Counted from the first letter of the stretch, positions 46,058-55,058 are shown. The stretch is DNA of 64,000 bases from Variovorax sp. 770b2 (GCF_900115685.1 NZ_FOXJ01000005.1:1-64000); one strand, 5' to 3'. Numbers and translations are program-made. Notes: generated by a model not told the origin, from the sequence alone.

Positions 46058-47341
46058 ATGAAACTGCGACACCTCGGCTGGACCCTCCTCACCCTGATCG
46101 TGCTGGCGGCCGTATGCGCCGGCGTGCTCGTGGCGATGAACCTGCGCGGCGAAGACCCGCTGCCCGAACAAGCCCAGGCCTTCGACGCCACGCCCCAGCA
46201 GGTCGAGCGCGGCCGCTACCTCGCGCTGGCCGGCAATTGCGCGGGCTGCCACACCACGCGCGGCGGCCAGCCCTACGCGGGCGGCCTGCCGATCGAGACA
46301 CCCTTCGGCACCATCCATTCGAGCAACCTCACGTCCGACGCGAAGGCCGGCATCGGCGGCTGGAGCAGCGCGCACTTCTGGCGCGCGATGCACAACGGCC
46401 GCAGCAAGGACGGGCGGCTTCTCTACCCGGCGTTCCCGTACCCCAACTTCACCAAGGTGACGCGCGAGGACTCGGACGCCATCTACGCGTACCTGCGCAC
46501 CGTCGCGCCCGCACCCGCGCCGAACCTGGCGCACCGGCTGCGCTTTCCCTACGACACGCAGGCCGCGCTGGCGGTGTGGCGCGCGCTCTCGTTCAAGCCC
46601 GAGCCCTTCGTGGCCAACGCGGGCAAGCCGGCCGAATGGAACCGCGGCGCCTACCTCGTCGATGGCCTCGGCCATTGCATCGCCTGCCACGGCGCGCGCA
46701 ATTCGTTGGGTGCGACCGAGACCAGGCTCGGCCTCTCGGGTGGGCTCATCGCGGTGGAGAACTGGTATGCGCCATCGCTCACCGACAGGCACCAGGCCGG
46801 CGTGGCCGGATGGCCCACGGCCGACGTGGTGGCGCTGCTCAAGACCGGCACCGCGCCGGGCGGCTCGGTGATGGGGCCGATGGCCGACGTGGTGTTCCGC
46901 AGCACGCAGCACCTGAGCGAGGCCGACCTCACGGCGATGGCGGGCTATCTGAAAGACCTGCCCGACGTTCCCAAGTCGGGCGAGCCTGCACGCACGCCCG
47001 CTTCCATCCGCCGCGACGCCGGCACGATGGCGCGCGGCGGCAAGATCTACGACCAGCGCTGCGCCTACTGCCATGGCGACCAGGGGCAGGGCGCGACCGG
47101 CGCCTACCCGCCGCTGGCGGGCAACCGCGCGGTGAACATGTCGCCGCCGACGAACCTCATCCAGGTGGTCTCGCACGGCGGCTTCCTGCCATCGACGGCG
47201 GGCAATCCGCGCCCCTACGGCATGCCGCCGTTCGGCCAGGTGCTCGATGCAGCGGAAGTGGCGGCCGTGCTCACCTACATCCGCGGCGCGTGGGGCAACG
47301 ACAGCACGCCCGTCACGCAACTGGACACCATGCGGCGCTGA
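46058..47341 (+). CDS. trihaem cytochrome c, dehydrogenase-subunit type
   Basis: A 427-residue cytochrome anchored by an N-terminal helix (WTLLTLIVLAAVCAGVLVAM). Three haem sites are seen: CAGCH, CIACH and CAYCH, in a plan typical of the cytochrome subunit of membrane-bound alcohol/aldose/gluconate dehydrogenases. The domain segments RGRYLALAGNCAGCHTTRGGQPYAGG and TPFGTIHSSNLTSD are diagnostic of that family. The dehydrogenase subunit it would serve is not in the window. Confidence 0.87.
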   Translation: MKLRHLGWTLLTLIVLAAVCAGVLVAMNLRGEDPLPEQAQAFDATPQQVERGRYLALAGNCAGCHTTRGGQPYAGGLPIETPFGTIHSSNLTSDAKAGIGGWSSAHFWRAMHNGRSKDGRLLYPAFPYPNFTKVTREDSDAIYAYLRTVAPAPAPNLAHRLRFPYDTQAALAVWRALSFKPEPFVANAGKPAEWNRGAYLVDGLGHCIACHGARNSLGATETRLGLSGGLIAVENWYAPSLTDRHQAGVAGWPTADVVALLKTGTAPGGSVMGPMADVVFRSTQHLSEADLTAMAGYLKDLPDVPKSGEPARTPASIRRDAGTMARGGKIYDQRCAYCHGDQGQGATGAYPPLAGNRAVNMSPPTNLIQVVSHGGFLPSTAGNPRPYGMPPFGQVLDAAEVAAVLTYIRGAWGNDSTPVTQLDTMRR

Positions 47342-47347
47342 GCGCCC

Positions 47348-49357
47348 TCAGATGTTCGTGCTCGAGGGAATGCGGCTCGGCAGCAGGTGCTCGTAAGGCC
47401 GGGTGCGCGTGGTGTTGCGCTGGCGGATGGTGTTCTCGATGCCGGCCAGCGCGGTGCGAAAGCGCTCCAGCGGCCCGCCCGGCCCCGCGACCGCCGCATC
47501 CAGCAGCACCGGCAGGTGCGGAAAGATGTTGTCCTTGTATTCGCCCAGCGGCCGGTAGTACACGCCTCCGAGAATGTGGAACAGCAGGATCTGCTCCTGC
47601 GCCGCGAGCCGCGAAGGCAGCATCTGCGACCAGCTCGCCTCGCTCTGGCCCGCGCTCGTCGTGGGTGCCGGCGTGCCGCCCGCGCCTGCGCTGAAGGGCG
47701 CATAGGTCATCACCGAATACTGCGGGAAGTTCACCGCCGCATGCTGTGCGCTGGTGTTGAAGATGATCGCGGTGAGCACGTCGACCAGCTGCACGCGCGT
47801 GGCGATGGCGCGAAAGCCCTTCACCTTGCCGGTCGTGGCCAGTTCGCTCGCCCAGGCCGCGAGTTCGTAGTCGCCCGTCACGTCGCTGTCGCTCGGGTAG
47901 TACACGGCCACGTAGTCGGCCACCCACTGCGCGATGGCGTTCCACACCAGCAGCGCGTCGTCGCGGTAAGGGTAGTCGGGCAGCGCCGTCGTGTCGTCCA
48001 CGCCGCGCGCGCGCAGGTCGTTGGGCAACATCAGGCGGTCGTAAAAATCGCAGGCCAGCCGGTCGCGGCCGCACTCGCGCTGCAGCGTCTGGATGGGCGC
48101 CGCGAGGATCACGTCGCCCGTGGTCAGCGGCGCCATGATGATCAGCGTGGCGAACTCGTTGATGAACATCGCGCCTTCCAGGTGCGGCGAGAGCAGGCGG
48201 CTGAGGGGATGCGCCGTCGCGAGCTGGCGCTGCGTGGCCATCGCGAAGGCCTCGGACATCAGGTGCGTGCGGCCCAGGTGCACGAACATCTCGTGGTAGT
48301 TGAAGTCGGCCACCTGCACCGCGGTCTTGGCCGACTGCCAGGCCCAGTAGGCCTCGGCATCGGTGGTGTCGTCGGCGCGCAGGAAGATCGGGTTCTGCAG
48401 CGGGTCCTGCCCGCACTGGATGGCGACCGGCACGAGCGAGCGGCCGTTCTTCGGGCGCGCGAAGAGAGCGATCGGCGCGTAGACGTAACCCGTGCCCGTG
48501 AGCGGCTTGGCGACCGGACCGATCGGCGCCATGTCGCCGAGGCCCTCGTAGTCCAGCAGGTAGAGCCGGCCCGCGGCCGCCGCATCGGCGAGGCTGTCGT
48601 TGGCGCCCATGACCTGCTGGTACTGCGCGTTGCCCAGCGGGAACCTGGTGGGCAGCGACGTGGCCCGCTGCAGCAGCATCGGGTTCGGCCCGGCCACGCG
48701 CATGGCCGCGAACAGGTCGTTGTCGTGCAGGATCTGCGAGATGGACGGCTTCTCGATGGTGACGAACAGCGCGTCGTACTGCGCGAGCGTCTTGGGTCCG
48801 TTCAGCGCGCCCAGCGGTCCTTGCGAGAGCAGGTCGTGGTGGATCTGCTTGAGCTGCGTGCCCGCGTCGCCCACGCTGCCGGCGAGCGTGCCCAGCAGCG
48901 CCAGCACCGCCGCCGGCAGCGCGAGGAGGCCTGCGTTCTGCGCCGCCAGCTGGTCGAACGTGGCCTGCAGCCCGGCGATGCGCGTGCGCAGGTTGTCCAG
49001 CGACTGCAGGCTGCCCGAGGCGAGCGTGCTGGTGGCGAACGAGGCCGCGAAGTTGGTCACCGCCTCGACCGCCTTCGACACCGTCTTCAGCTGATGCTCC
49101 ACGGCCGGCAGCTCGCCCACCGGCACCACCGCGCCCATCGGCACGCCCGCGAGGTTGATGTGCGATTCGGTCCAGAGGTAAGTCGCCTGTCGCCCGACCA
49201 GCTCGAGCCGCCGCAGCGTGGCGCTGATCGGGTCGATCTTCTGCGGCAGCGTGGGCTTGAGCACCGGCAGCGCGGCCGATGCGGTGGAAGGCTTGCCGGC
49301 CAGCAGGCCGAGACCGCCCGCCGAGGCGGACCACTTGAGGATGTCTCTGCGCTTCAT
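47348..49357 (-). CDS. Tat-exported lipoxygenase
   Basis: A 669-residue bacterial lipoxygenase that would insert O2 into polyunsaturated fatty acids. The Tat signal is MKRRDILKWSASAGGLGLLA. The catalytic region (about 48190-48310) reads ADFNYHEMFVHLGRTHLMSE, then TAHPLSRLLSPH and GAMFINEF: the His-x4-His iron site and HPLxxLLxPH box. AAVNFPQYSVMTY supplies further conserved residues, and the chain ends STNI, so the terminal Ile carboxylate that completes the iron site is in place. Length is close to Pseudomonas LoxA. It is convergent with the cytochrome gene and stands alone on its strand, with a TetR-type operator upstream. Confidence 0.9.
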   Translation of the reverse strand: MKRRDILKWSASAGGLGLLAGKPSTASAALPVLKPTLPQKIDPISATLRRLELVGRQATYLWTESHINLAGVPMGAVVPVGELPAVEHQLKTVSKAVEAVTNFAASFATSTLASGSLQSLDNLRTRIAGLQATFDQLAAQNAGLLALPAAVLALLGTLAGSVGDAGTQLKQIHHDLLSQGPLGALNGPKTLAQYDALFVTIEKPSISQILHDNDLFAAMRVAGPNPMLLQRATSLPTRFPLGNAQYQQVMGANDSLADAAAAGRLYLLDYEGLGDMAPIGPVAKPLTGTGYVYAPIALFARPKNGRSLVPVAIQCGQDPLQNPIFLRADDTTDAEAYWAWQSAKTAVQVADFNYHEMFVHLGRTHLMSEAFAMATQRQLATAHPLSRLLSPHLEGAMFINEFATLIIMAPLTTGDVILAAPIQTLQRECGRDRLACDFYDRLMLPNDLRARGVDDTTALPDYPYRDDALLVWNAIAQWVADYVAVYYPSDSDVTGDYELAAWASELATTGKVKGFRAIATRVQLVDVLTAIIFNTSAQHAAVNFPQYSVMTYAPFSAGAGGTPAPTTSAGQSEASWSQMLPSRLAAQEQILLFHILGGVYYRPLGEYKDNIFPHLPVLLDAAVAGPGGPLERFRTALAGIENTIRQRNTTRTRPYEHLLPSRIPSSTNI

Positions 49358-49415
49358 TCGGGGAGTCCCTGTCGTTGTTGTGAATCTCGAGAGGCCGTGG
49401 GTGGGCTTGGCCTGT

Positions 49416-49439
49416 TAAATCGAACGCTCGTTCTATTTA
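49416..49439. promoter_or_regulatory. TetR-type operator upstream of the lipoxygenase
   Basis: A 24-base dyad, TAAATCGAACG (49416-49426), CT, CGTTCTATTTA (49429-49439), with one mismatch between arms. GAACG-NN-CGTTC flanked by A/T is a common form of TetR-family operator. It is 59 bases upstream of the lipoxygenase ATG, where a repressor would block the promoter. No tetR gene lies nearby, so the regulator is encoded elsewhere. Confidence 0.65.
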
Positions 49440-49626
49440 GTGGGCGGATTCTGCGGAGGGGGCGGGGGCTTGGCAATGAGGGTTGGTGCGTAGGGCGAAG
49501 GTGCTCATGCGGCGATGAAATTGCGTTCCGCGAGAACAAGTGCCATGGCGGGTGACGATGCTTGACAGTGTGTTTGTCGTGGGAGGTCTACAACGGAGCT
49601 TCCAATAAAAGCGCACAAGGGAGCTC
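49440..49626. other. intergenic region upstream of the effector-like gene
   Basis: Between the TetR-type operator and the LysM-protein start there is about 190 bases without a supported gene. It contains a Cys/Gly-poor stretch with lower GC than the neighbourhood (for example 49551-49620) and AAGGGAGCTC seven bases before ATG 49627, a usable ribosome site. I see no terminator or further operator in it. Confidence 0.5.
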
Positions 49627-50394
49627 ATGAACACGACCGCAGGACATCCAGCAGCCAGGCACGCCGCACCGAAGCCCAAACCCAGGACCGGATTCGAAAA
49701 ATGGGAAGACAACATCGACAAGGCCGACGACCGATGGAATGCCTACGACTGCGAGATACGGTCGGCCGTCGATGAATACGACAGGCATCTGTCGCGCACG
49801 CCGGGCTACGTTCCGCTCGATTGGCGGGTCGTCAAGGCGATGCTGTGGGTGGAGACGGGGGCGAATCTTCCTCAATGGAGATCGGCCCCCATGCAGATCG
49901 GCAACAACAGTGATCCTGGCTTGATGGCACTGCTCGGTGGCAAAGAGGGCGGCGACCTGATCATCCCCCCGTCGTTTCGCGTTGGCCTGTCCGTCGGCGC
50001 GGTGAAGTCCGCGCCTACCCATAACATCCGGGCCGGCATCGGTTACCTGCTCATGCGGATGGCGAACTTTGAATTCAAGAGCGTGCCGGACCGAGACACC
50101 CAGACCTACGATGTGACCGTGAGGGCCGGCGACAGCATCGACAAGATCGCGAGAGCGCAGGGAAGTACGCCCGAGGTGATGAGAAAGCTCAACCCGTCGA
50201 GCTACCTGCTCAAGCCCGGCGATGTGTTGAAGTACCAGAAGGCATCCATCCAGCGTGTCGTTACCGGCTGGAAGCCGATCACTCCTTCGGGTGTCGCGAC
50301 CTACTACAACGCCGGGGGCGATTCGATGTACGCAAGGAAGATGGACCACGCGCTGGGCGCCGTGCGCCAGGCGAAGGGTGCGACATGCAATTGA
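49627..50394 (+). CDS. transglycosylase-like LysM protein, candidate antibacterial effector
   Basis: A 255-residue protein without a signal peptide. After a Pro/Ala/Lys-rich start (MNTTAGHPAARHAAPKPKPR) comes a lysozyme-like region with WRVVKAMLWVETGANLPQWR, SAPMQIGNN and later NIRAGIGYLLMR, the order of catalytic Glu, (A/P)MQI and helix found in lytic transglycosylases. Residues about 155-205 are a LysM domain (YDVTVRAGDSIDKIARAQGS, LNPSSYLLKPGDVL). A peptidoglycan-targeted enzyme without its own export signal, followed by an overlapping periplasmic protein gene, resembles a type VI secretion effector and its immunity. No secretion genes are near. GC here is about 60% in lines counted, below the flanks. 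Confidence 0.75.
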   Translation: MNTTAGHPAARHAAPKPKPRTGFEKWEDNIDKADDRWNAYDCEIRSAVDEYDRHLSRTPGYVPLDWRVVKAMLWVETGANLPQWRSAPMQIGNNSDPGLMALLGGKEGGDLIIPPSFRVGLSVGAVKSAPTHNIRAGIGYLLMRMANFEFKSVPDRDTQTYDVTVRAGDSIDKIARAQGSTPEVMRKLNPSSYLLKPGDVLKYQKASIQRVVTGWKPITPSGVATYYNAGGDSMYARKMDHALGAVRQAKGATCN

Positions 50395-50804
50395 TCAGGG
50401 CCGTGGGCCTTTGCCTGCTTTGCGTTGCAGGCCTTGCGGCAGCGGCCGATACCTCGTTCACCGGCGCTTTCAACGGCACGGGCCGCGCGTGCAACGGTTC
50501 TCTCTTCGTGCGCCAACGGACCATCGAGTGGATATCGACTTACAGCATCTGCAAGCCGAGCCGCTACGAAGTTCTCGAGAAGGATCTGGCGGGTGATCAC
50601 CAGCGGATCGCGTTTCGCGTCAAGACGCGCAGCCGCCAGTGCAGGTACGAAGTGTTCGAACTCCAGCAGGTCAGTCGATACGGCTGGGCGGCGGATGGCT
50701 ATCCGTCGCTCGAAGCGTTCCAGAAGCGGGAGCTGCCGGATTGGCGCAATTCTCCTGTGCCGGAACGCTTCGTCCTTGAATGCCCCATGGTCCGCCTGAA
50801 CTGA
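50385..50804 (+). CDS. periplasmic protein, candidate immunity partner
   Basis: A 139-residue protein with signal peptide MQLIRAVGLCLLCVAGLAAA and a mature part with four cysteines (GRACNGSLF, SICKPSR, RQCRYEVFE, LECPMVRLN) and many aromatic and charged residues, suiting a small beta-rich disulfide-bonded periplasmic protein. It overlaps the previous gene by ten bases, so both are made together. I do not recognise a family. Periplasmic location matches where a peptidoglycan-cleaving effector would act. Confidence 0.72.
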   Translation: MQLIRAVGLCLLCVAGLAAAADTSFTGAFNGTGRACNGSLFVRQRTIEWISTYSICKPSRYEVLEKDLAGDHQRIAFRVKTRSRQCRYEVFELQQVSRYGWAADGYPSLEAFQKRELPDWRNSPVPERFVLECPMVRLN

Positions 50805-50819
50805 TCGCCCCGGCCGCGC

Positions 50820-52217
50820 CTACCCCGCAGCCACATGCGGATGCCGCGCGCTCTCGTACAGCGTCCGCGCCAGATTCCGATGCTTCGCCAGCAGCGGCGT
50901 CAGCTCCAGCCCCGTGAAGCGCCCCTCACGAATGCGGATCTCCCCGTTGATCACGCTCAACGAAACTTCCCCCGGCGTGCAGAACACCAGCGCCGCCACC
51001 GGGTCATGCCACGCCCCCGCGTGCGCCACGCCGCGCATGTCGAAGGCCACGATGTCCGCCGACATGCCCGGCTCGAGCGCGCCGATGTCGTCGCGCCCCA
51101 GCACGCGCGCTCCGCCGAGCGTCGCGATCTCCAGCGCCTCGCGCGCCGTCATCGCCGCGGGGCCGTAGCCCACGCGCTGCAGCAGCATGGCCTGCCGCGC
51201 TTCGCCCAGCATGTGCGCGCCGTCGTTCGATGCGCTGCCGTCCACGCCCAGGCCCACGGACACGCCCGCGCGCCGCATCGCCCCGATGGGCGCGATGCCC
51301 GAGGCCAGGCGCATGTTCGAGCACGGGCAGTGCGCCACGCCCGTGCCGGTGCGACCGAACAATGCAATTCCCGCCTCGTCCAGCTTCACGCAGTGCGCGT
51401 GCCACACGTCGCGGCCGACCCAGCCCAGGTCTTCGGCGTACTCGGCCGGTGTCATGCCGAACTTCTCGCGCGAGTAGGCGATGTCGTTGTCGTTCTCGGC
51501 CAGGTGCGTGTGCAGCGACACGCCGCGCTCGCGCGCCAGCTCGGCCGACAGCCGCATCAGGTCGCGCGAGACCGAGAACGGCGAGCAGGGCGCGAGCACG
51601 ATGCGGCGCATCGAATGGCGCGAGGCATCGTGCCAGCGGCCGATGAGGCGCTCGCTGTCGCGCAATATCGCCTCCTCGGTTTCCACCACCTCGTCGGGCG
51701 GCAGGCCACCGGCGCTGCGGCCCACGCTCATGCTGCCGCGCGCTGCGTGGAAGCGCATGCCCATCGCATCGGCCGCCTCGATCGAATCGTCCAGCTTCGA
51801 GCCGTTCGGAAAGAGATAGAGATGGTCGCTCGTGGTGGTGCAGCCCGAGCGCATCAGCTCGGCCATCGCGGTCTGCGTCGAGACGCGAATCATCTCGGGC
51901 GTGAGCCGCGCCCACAGCAGGTACAGGTTCGTGAGCCAGCCGAAGAGCTCCGCGTCCTGCGCCTCGGGCACCGCGCGGGTGAGGCTCTGGTACATGTGAT
52001 GGTGCGTGTTGACCAGGCCCGGCATCACCACATGGCCATGCATGTCGATGGCCTCGGCCTGGCCGTTGCGCAGCGCGTCGAGGTACGCGGTGGGCAGCTC
52101 GGCGGTGGGCCCGGCCCAGGCCACCGCGGGCCCGTCGGTCACCACGGCGCCGTCGGCGATTTCGCGCCGCGCGGCGTCCATGGTGACGAGGATGTCGGCA
52201 TGTCGAAGGATCAGCAT
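50820..52217 (-). CDS. 8-oxoguanine deaminase (amidohydrolase family)
   Basis: A 465-residue metal-dependent hydrolase that probably deaminates 8-oxoguanine to urate. Metal and catalytic motifs are GLVNTHHHMYQSLTRAVPEA, HTHLAEN, HAHCVKLDE, HCPCSNMRLASGIAP and GLGVDGSASNDG. These are the residues of the TrzN/AtzA and 8-oxoguanine deaminase branch; the latter is the usual annotation for proteins with this SLTRA and SNMRL pattern. It follows the first phospholipase C gene by 22 bases on the same strand, which may be mere proximity. Confidence 0.83.
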   Translation of the reverse strand: MLILRHADILVTMDAARREIADGAVVTDGPAVAWAGPTAELPTAYLDALRNGQAEAIDMHGHVVMPGLVNTHHHMYQSLTRAVPEAQDAELFGWLTNLYLLWARLTPEMIRVSTQTAMAELMRSGCTTTSDHLYLFPNGSKLDDSIEAADAMGMRFHAARGSMSVGRSAGGLPPDEVVETEEAILRDSERLIGRWHDASRHSMRRIVLAPCSPFSVSRDLMRLSAELARERGVSLHTHLAENDNDIAYSREKFGMTPAEYAEDLGWVGRDVWHAHCVKLDEAGIALFGRTGTGVAHCPCSNMRLASGIAPIGAMRRAGVSVGLGVDGSASNDGAHMLGEARQAMLLQRVGYGPAAMTAREALEIATLGGARVLGRDDIGALEPGMSADIVAFDMRGVAHAGAWHDPVAALVFCTPGEVSLSVINGEIRIREGRFTGLELTPLLAKHRNLARTLYESARHPHVAAG

Positions 52218-52239
52218 GCCGGCATTTTGCGCGCGAGGC

Positions 52240-54510
52240 TCAGAGGTCCGGCAAGCCCATCGCCGGATCGCTTACCGTGTGCTTGCCGGTTTCCACGCGG
52301 CCGGCAAAGCGCCGGTAGTAGGCCGGGTCGGCATCGCAGGTGACCGCGAAGTCGTACCACTGGCCGCTCGCTGCAAGCTCCCAGTGCTGGTCGGTCGTGG
52401 CGCCGCCGTTCACCGTCGCGGTCCACGGGCCGTCGCCGCGGTAGGCCTTGGCGCGGATGGTGAACTTGCAGGCCGCCTTGCCGTCGTTGCGCATGCTCAG
52501 GTAGACGTTGCCGTTGGCGATGTCGTAGCACACGCGCACCTCGGGCACCGCCGCATCGCCCGCGCGCACGGCGTTGAGGTCGCCCTGGAAGTGGCGATGA
52601 AAGCCGTTCGGCCCGAGCACCCACAGGTCGTACTTGCCGGCGTTGTCGGCGGCCGCGGCCCAGGTGTCGTCCAGCGACTTGCCCGGCTCCACCATGTAGC
52701 GGCGCGGCAGGCGGTCCAGGTTCAGCTTGTCGTAGACATGGAACACGGCCGCGGCCTTGCCGCTGTTGGCGAACAGCAGCTGCACCTTGCCCCCGGTCGT
52801 GTCGGCCTTGGCGCTCGCATGCAGCTCGTAAGGCAGCGCGCGCGACGGCCGCGTGCCCGTGACCTGCACCGGCAGCTTGCCATCGCCCGGCGGCGTGACC
52901 TGCGGCAGCGCGTCCTGCGCGGCGCGCACCTGGTCGGCCTCGGCCTTGCTGCGGCGGCCTGCGAGCGTGGGCAGCGCCTCTTCATTCGGCGTGGCGAAGT
53001 TGAAGGCGCTCGTGAGGTCGCCGTTCACCGCGCGGCGGAACGGGCTGATGTTGGTTTCCTTCACACCGAAGCGCGCTTCGAGAAAACGCAGCACCGAGGT
53101 GTGGTCGAAGGTCTGCGAGTTGACCCAGCCGCCGCGGCTCCACGGCGAGAGCACGTACATCGGCACGCGCATGCCGGGGCCGTAGACGTTGCCGTCGGGC
53201 GTGGGCTGCGAGGCGGTCATGCCCGGGGGCTTGGGGTGGTTGAAGTACTCGTAGCTCAGGTCCGCGTCCGACAGCGTGGTCTTGCCGGCGAAGGTTTTCA
53301 CGCCCGGGTCGGCCGAGGGAATCGGCGAAGGCGCCGAGGCCGAGGGCACGTGGTCGAAGTAGCCGTCGTTCTCGTCGAAGTTGACGATGAAGACGGTCTT
53401 GCTCCACACCTCGGGCACTGCGGTGAGCGCGTCCAGCACTTCCTGGATGTACCAGGCGCCCTGCACGGGGCTCGACGGGCCGGGGTGCTCGGAGTACACG
53501 TCCGGCGGAATGACCCACGAGACCTGTGGCAGGCGGCCGGCCTTCACGTCGGCGCGGAACGCATCGAAGATCGCGCCCGCATCGAAGGCCGCCTGGTCGG
53601 CCACCGGCAGCGTGTTGGCCGTGCCCTTGTAGAGCGGGTTGCCGGCATCGTCGCCGGGCGCGTAGGCGGGCGAGGAGCCCTGCGCTCCGGACGTGCTCAC
53701 CGGCTTGCCCGAAGTCTCGTTCGCCTTGCGGTACGGCTTGAAGCCCAGGAGCGGATTGCAGCCGTAGTTGTTGGGAATGTTCTGGTAGACGATCCAGCTG
53801 ACGTTGGCTTCCTGCAGGCGCTCGGCATAGGTCTTCCACTCGTAGCCTTCGGTCGAGGGACCGGTGGAGCTCCACGGGTTGACGTTGTTCACGTAGGCCT
53901 GGTTGCCGCCGGCCGCGCTGTTGGGGCCGTTGGTGCCGGTCCAGTGGAACGAACGGTTGGCGTGCGTGCCGGTGTGCATCGCGCAGTGGTAGTCGTCGCA
54001 GATCGTGAAGGCGTTGGCCAGCGCGAACTGGAACGGCAGCTCGGCTTCCGCGAGGTAGCCCATCGACTGCGTGAAGGGCGCCTTGTTGCTCACCTTCTTG
54101 TACCGCGGCCATTGGTAGAGGCGCCCGCCGTCCCAGGCGTTGTGCGAGTCGACCCAGGTGTGCGGCGTGCTGCTCACGCGCTGCGCGTTGCCCTTGGTCG
54201 CATCCAGGTGGTAGGGCACCACCTGCTTGCCGGCGTCGTCCAGTTGCTGCCACACGGCCAGGCCGTTGGGCAGCGGAATGGTCATGCGATCGCCGAAGCC
54301 GCGCACGCCCTTGAGCGTGCCGAAGTAGTGGTCGAACGAACGGTTTTCCTGCATCAGGATCACGACGTGCTCGACGTCCATGATCGTGCCCGTCTTGTTG
54401 TTGGCGGGGATCGCCAGGGCGCGGCGGATGCTCGGCGGAAAGGCCGAGAGCGCGAGCGCGGCGGCACCGGTGGTCGCGGTGCCCGTGAGGAATTTGCGGC
54501 GTGAGGTCAT
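52240..54510 (-). CDS. phosphocholine-specific phospholipase C, paralogue 1
   Basis: A 756-residue enzyme that hydrolyses phosphatidylcholine to diacylglycerol and phosphocholine. Tat signal MTSRRKFLTGTATTGAAALA; catalytic region VEHVVILMQENRSFDHYFGTL, DEND (NFDENDGYFDH), and SPWSRGGWVNSQTFDHTSVLRFLE; then two C-terminal DUF756 beta domains (ALPYELHASAKADTTGGK and onward) to the end SDPAMGLPDL. The plan equals the non-haemolytic PLC of Pseudomonas, which leaves the cell through type II secretion. The tiny lipoprotein gene 33 bases upstream is paired with it. Confidence 0.93.
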   Translation of the reverse strand: MTSRRKFLTGTATTGAAALALSAFPPSIRRALAIPANNKTGTIMDVEHVVILMQENRSFDHYFGTLKGVRGFGDRMTIPLPNGLAVWQQLDDAGKQVVPYHLDATKGNAQRVSSTPHTWVDSHNAWDGGRLYQWPRYKKVSNKAPFTQSMGYLAEAELPFQFALANAFTICDDYHCAMHTGTHANRSFHWTGTNGPNSAAGGNQAYVNNVNPWSSTGPSTEGYEWKTYAERLQEANVSWIVYQNIPNNYGCNPLLGFKPYRKANETSGKPVSTSGAQGSSPAYAPGDDAGNPLYKGTANTLPVADQAAFDAGAIFDAFRADVKAGRLPQVSWVIPPDVYSEHPGPSSPVQGAWYIQEVLDALTAVPEVWSKTVFIVNFDENDGYFDHVPSASAPSPIPSADPGVKTFAGKTTLSDADLSYEYFNHPKPPGMTASQPTPDGNVYGPGMRVPMYVLSPWSRGGWVNSQTFDHTSVLRFLEARFGVKETNISPFRRAVNGDLTSAFNFATPNEEALPTLAGRRSKAEADQVRAAQDALPQVTPPGDGKLPVQVTGTRPSRALPYELHASAKADTTGGKVQLLFANSGKAAAVFHVYDKLNLDRLPRRYMVEPGKSLDDTWAAAADNAGKYDLWVLGPNGFHRHFQGDLNAVRAGDAAVPEVRVCYDIANGNVYLSMRNDGKAACKFTIRAKAYRGDGPWTATVNGGATTDQHWELAASGQWYDFAVTCDADPAYYRRFAGRVETGKHTVSDPAMGLPDL

Positions 54511-54543
54511 GGTGTTTTGTTCTGGGTGTTTCTCGTCGTGCGA

Positions 54544-54744
54544 TCAGGGCGCGCAGCGCATCTCGGGCTTGACGCCGGTATCGGGCGGCGTCGTGACGGG
54601 CGGGGTGGTCGTGGGGGGCGCGCCGGCACCGGGCAGGGCGCCGAAGAAGCCGCCGCCGCCATCGCTGCCGCCACCGCAGGCGGCGAGCATGCAGGTCACG
54701 ATCAGTGCGGGTGCAAGCCGCATGGGATAAGAAAGAAGTTGCAT
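54544..54744 (-). CDS. tiny lipoprotein paired with phospholipase C 1
   Basis: A 66-residue protein: MQLLSYPMRLAPALIVTCML then AACGGGSDGGGGFFGALPGAGAP, a Thr/Pro linker and the end GVKPEMRCAP. LAAC is a good lipobox, leaving a mature peptide of only about 45 residues with one more Cys. The same plan recurs before phospholipase C 3 (59678-59896). The ribosome site GAGGAT precedes ATG 54744 at about ten bases, as in the paralogue; an inner ATG at 54723 has none. A chaperone or surface-retention role for the lipase is a guess. Confidence 0.75.
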   Translation of the reverse strand: MQLLSYPMRLAPALIVTCMLAACGGGSDGGGGFFGALPGAGAPPTTTPPVTTPPDTGVKPEMRCAP

Positions 54745-54826
54745 CGAAAGAGATCCTCTTGGAGTTGTTGTGCGGGCACTCCACGCAGGTCGTGGAGGCC
54801 GCTGGACTCGAGGCTAAAAAATGCTC

Positions 54827-54844
54827 GTGACATCGCCATGAACC
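54827..54844 (-). promoter_or_regulatory. weak Pho-box-like sequence before the lipoprotein/PLC1 pair
   Basis: On the minus strand the sequence reads GGTTCAT-GGCG-ATGTCAC, which matches two Pho-box halves (CTGTCAT, 4-base gap) at 9 of 14 positions. It lies about 85 bases before the tiny lipoprotein start. By itself it is weak; it is listed because of the better site at the head of the array (62157-62174). Confidence 0.25.
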
Positions 54845-54907
54845 GGAGGGGGCGAGGTGTAAGCGTGCGAAACGCGGGAAGGCCGTTGCTACGTATTCGG
54901 GGCGGCA

Positions 54908-54999
54908 CTCGCGCCGACGGTGGGCTCTGTTTCGCGAATGTCCTCCGGCCTGCGGCCTCCCCTTGATTTCGCGAAACAGAGCCCACCATCAGCGCGAGC
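54908..54999. repeat. long hairpin element A
   Basis: Perfect 20-bp arms GGTGGGCTCTGTTTCGCGAA (54919-54938) and TTCGCGAAACAGAGCCCACC (54968-54987) flank a 29-base GC-rich loop; the pairing extends outward with a few mismatches to about 54908 and 54999. It lies in the 424-base gap between phospholipase C 2 and the tiny lipoprotein. Its inner part resembles element B next to it in the opposite orientation. Confidence 0.8.
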
Positions 55000-55058
55000 G
55001 CTTCAGAGCAGTCGTTGATCCGCGGTTCACCCAGAGCGTGCCCAAGTGCGCAGGGCAT

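Noticed and set aside
46058..49357. Functional link between the cytochromes and the lipoxygenase
   Set aside because: They are convergent, and lipoxygenases need no external electron donor; adjacency alone is not evidence.
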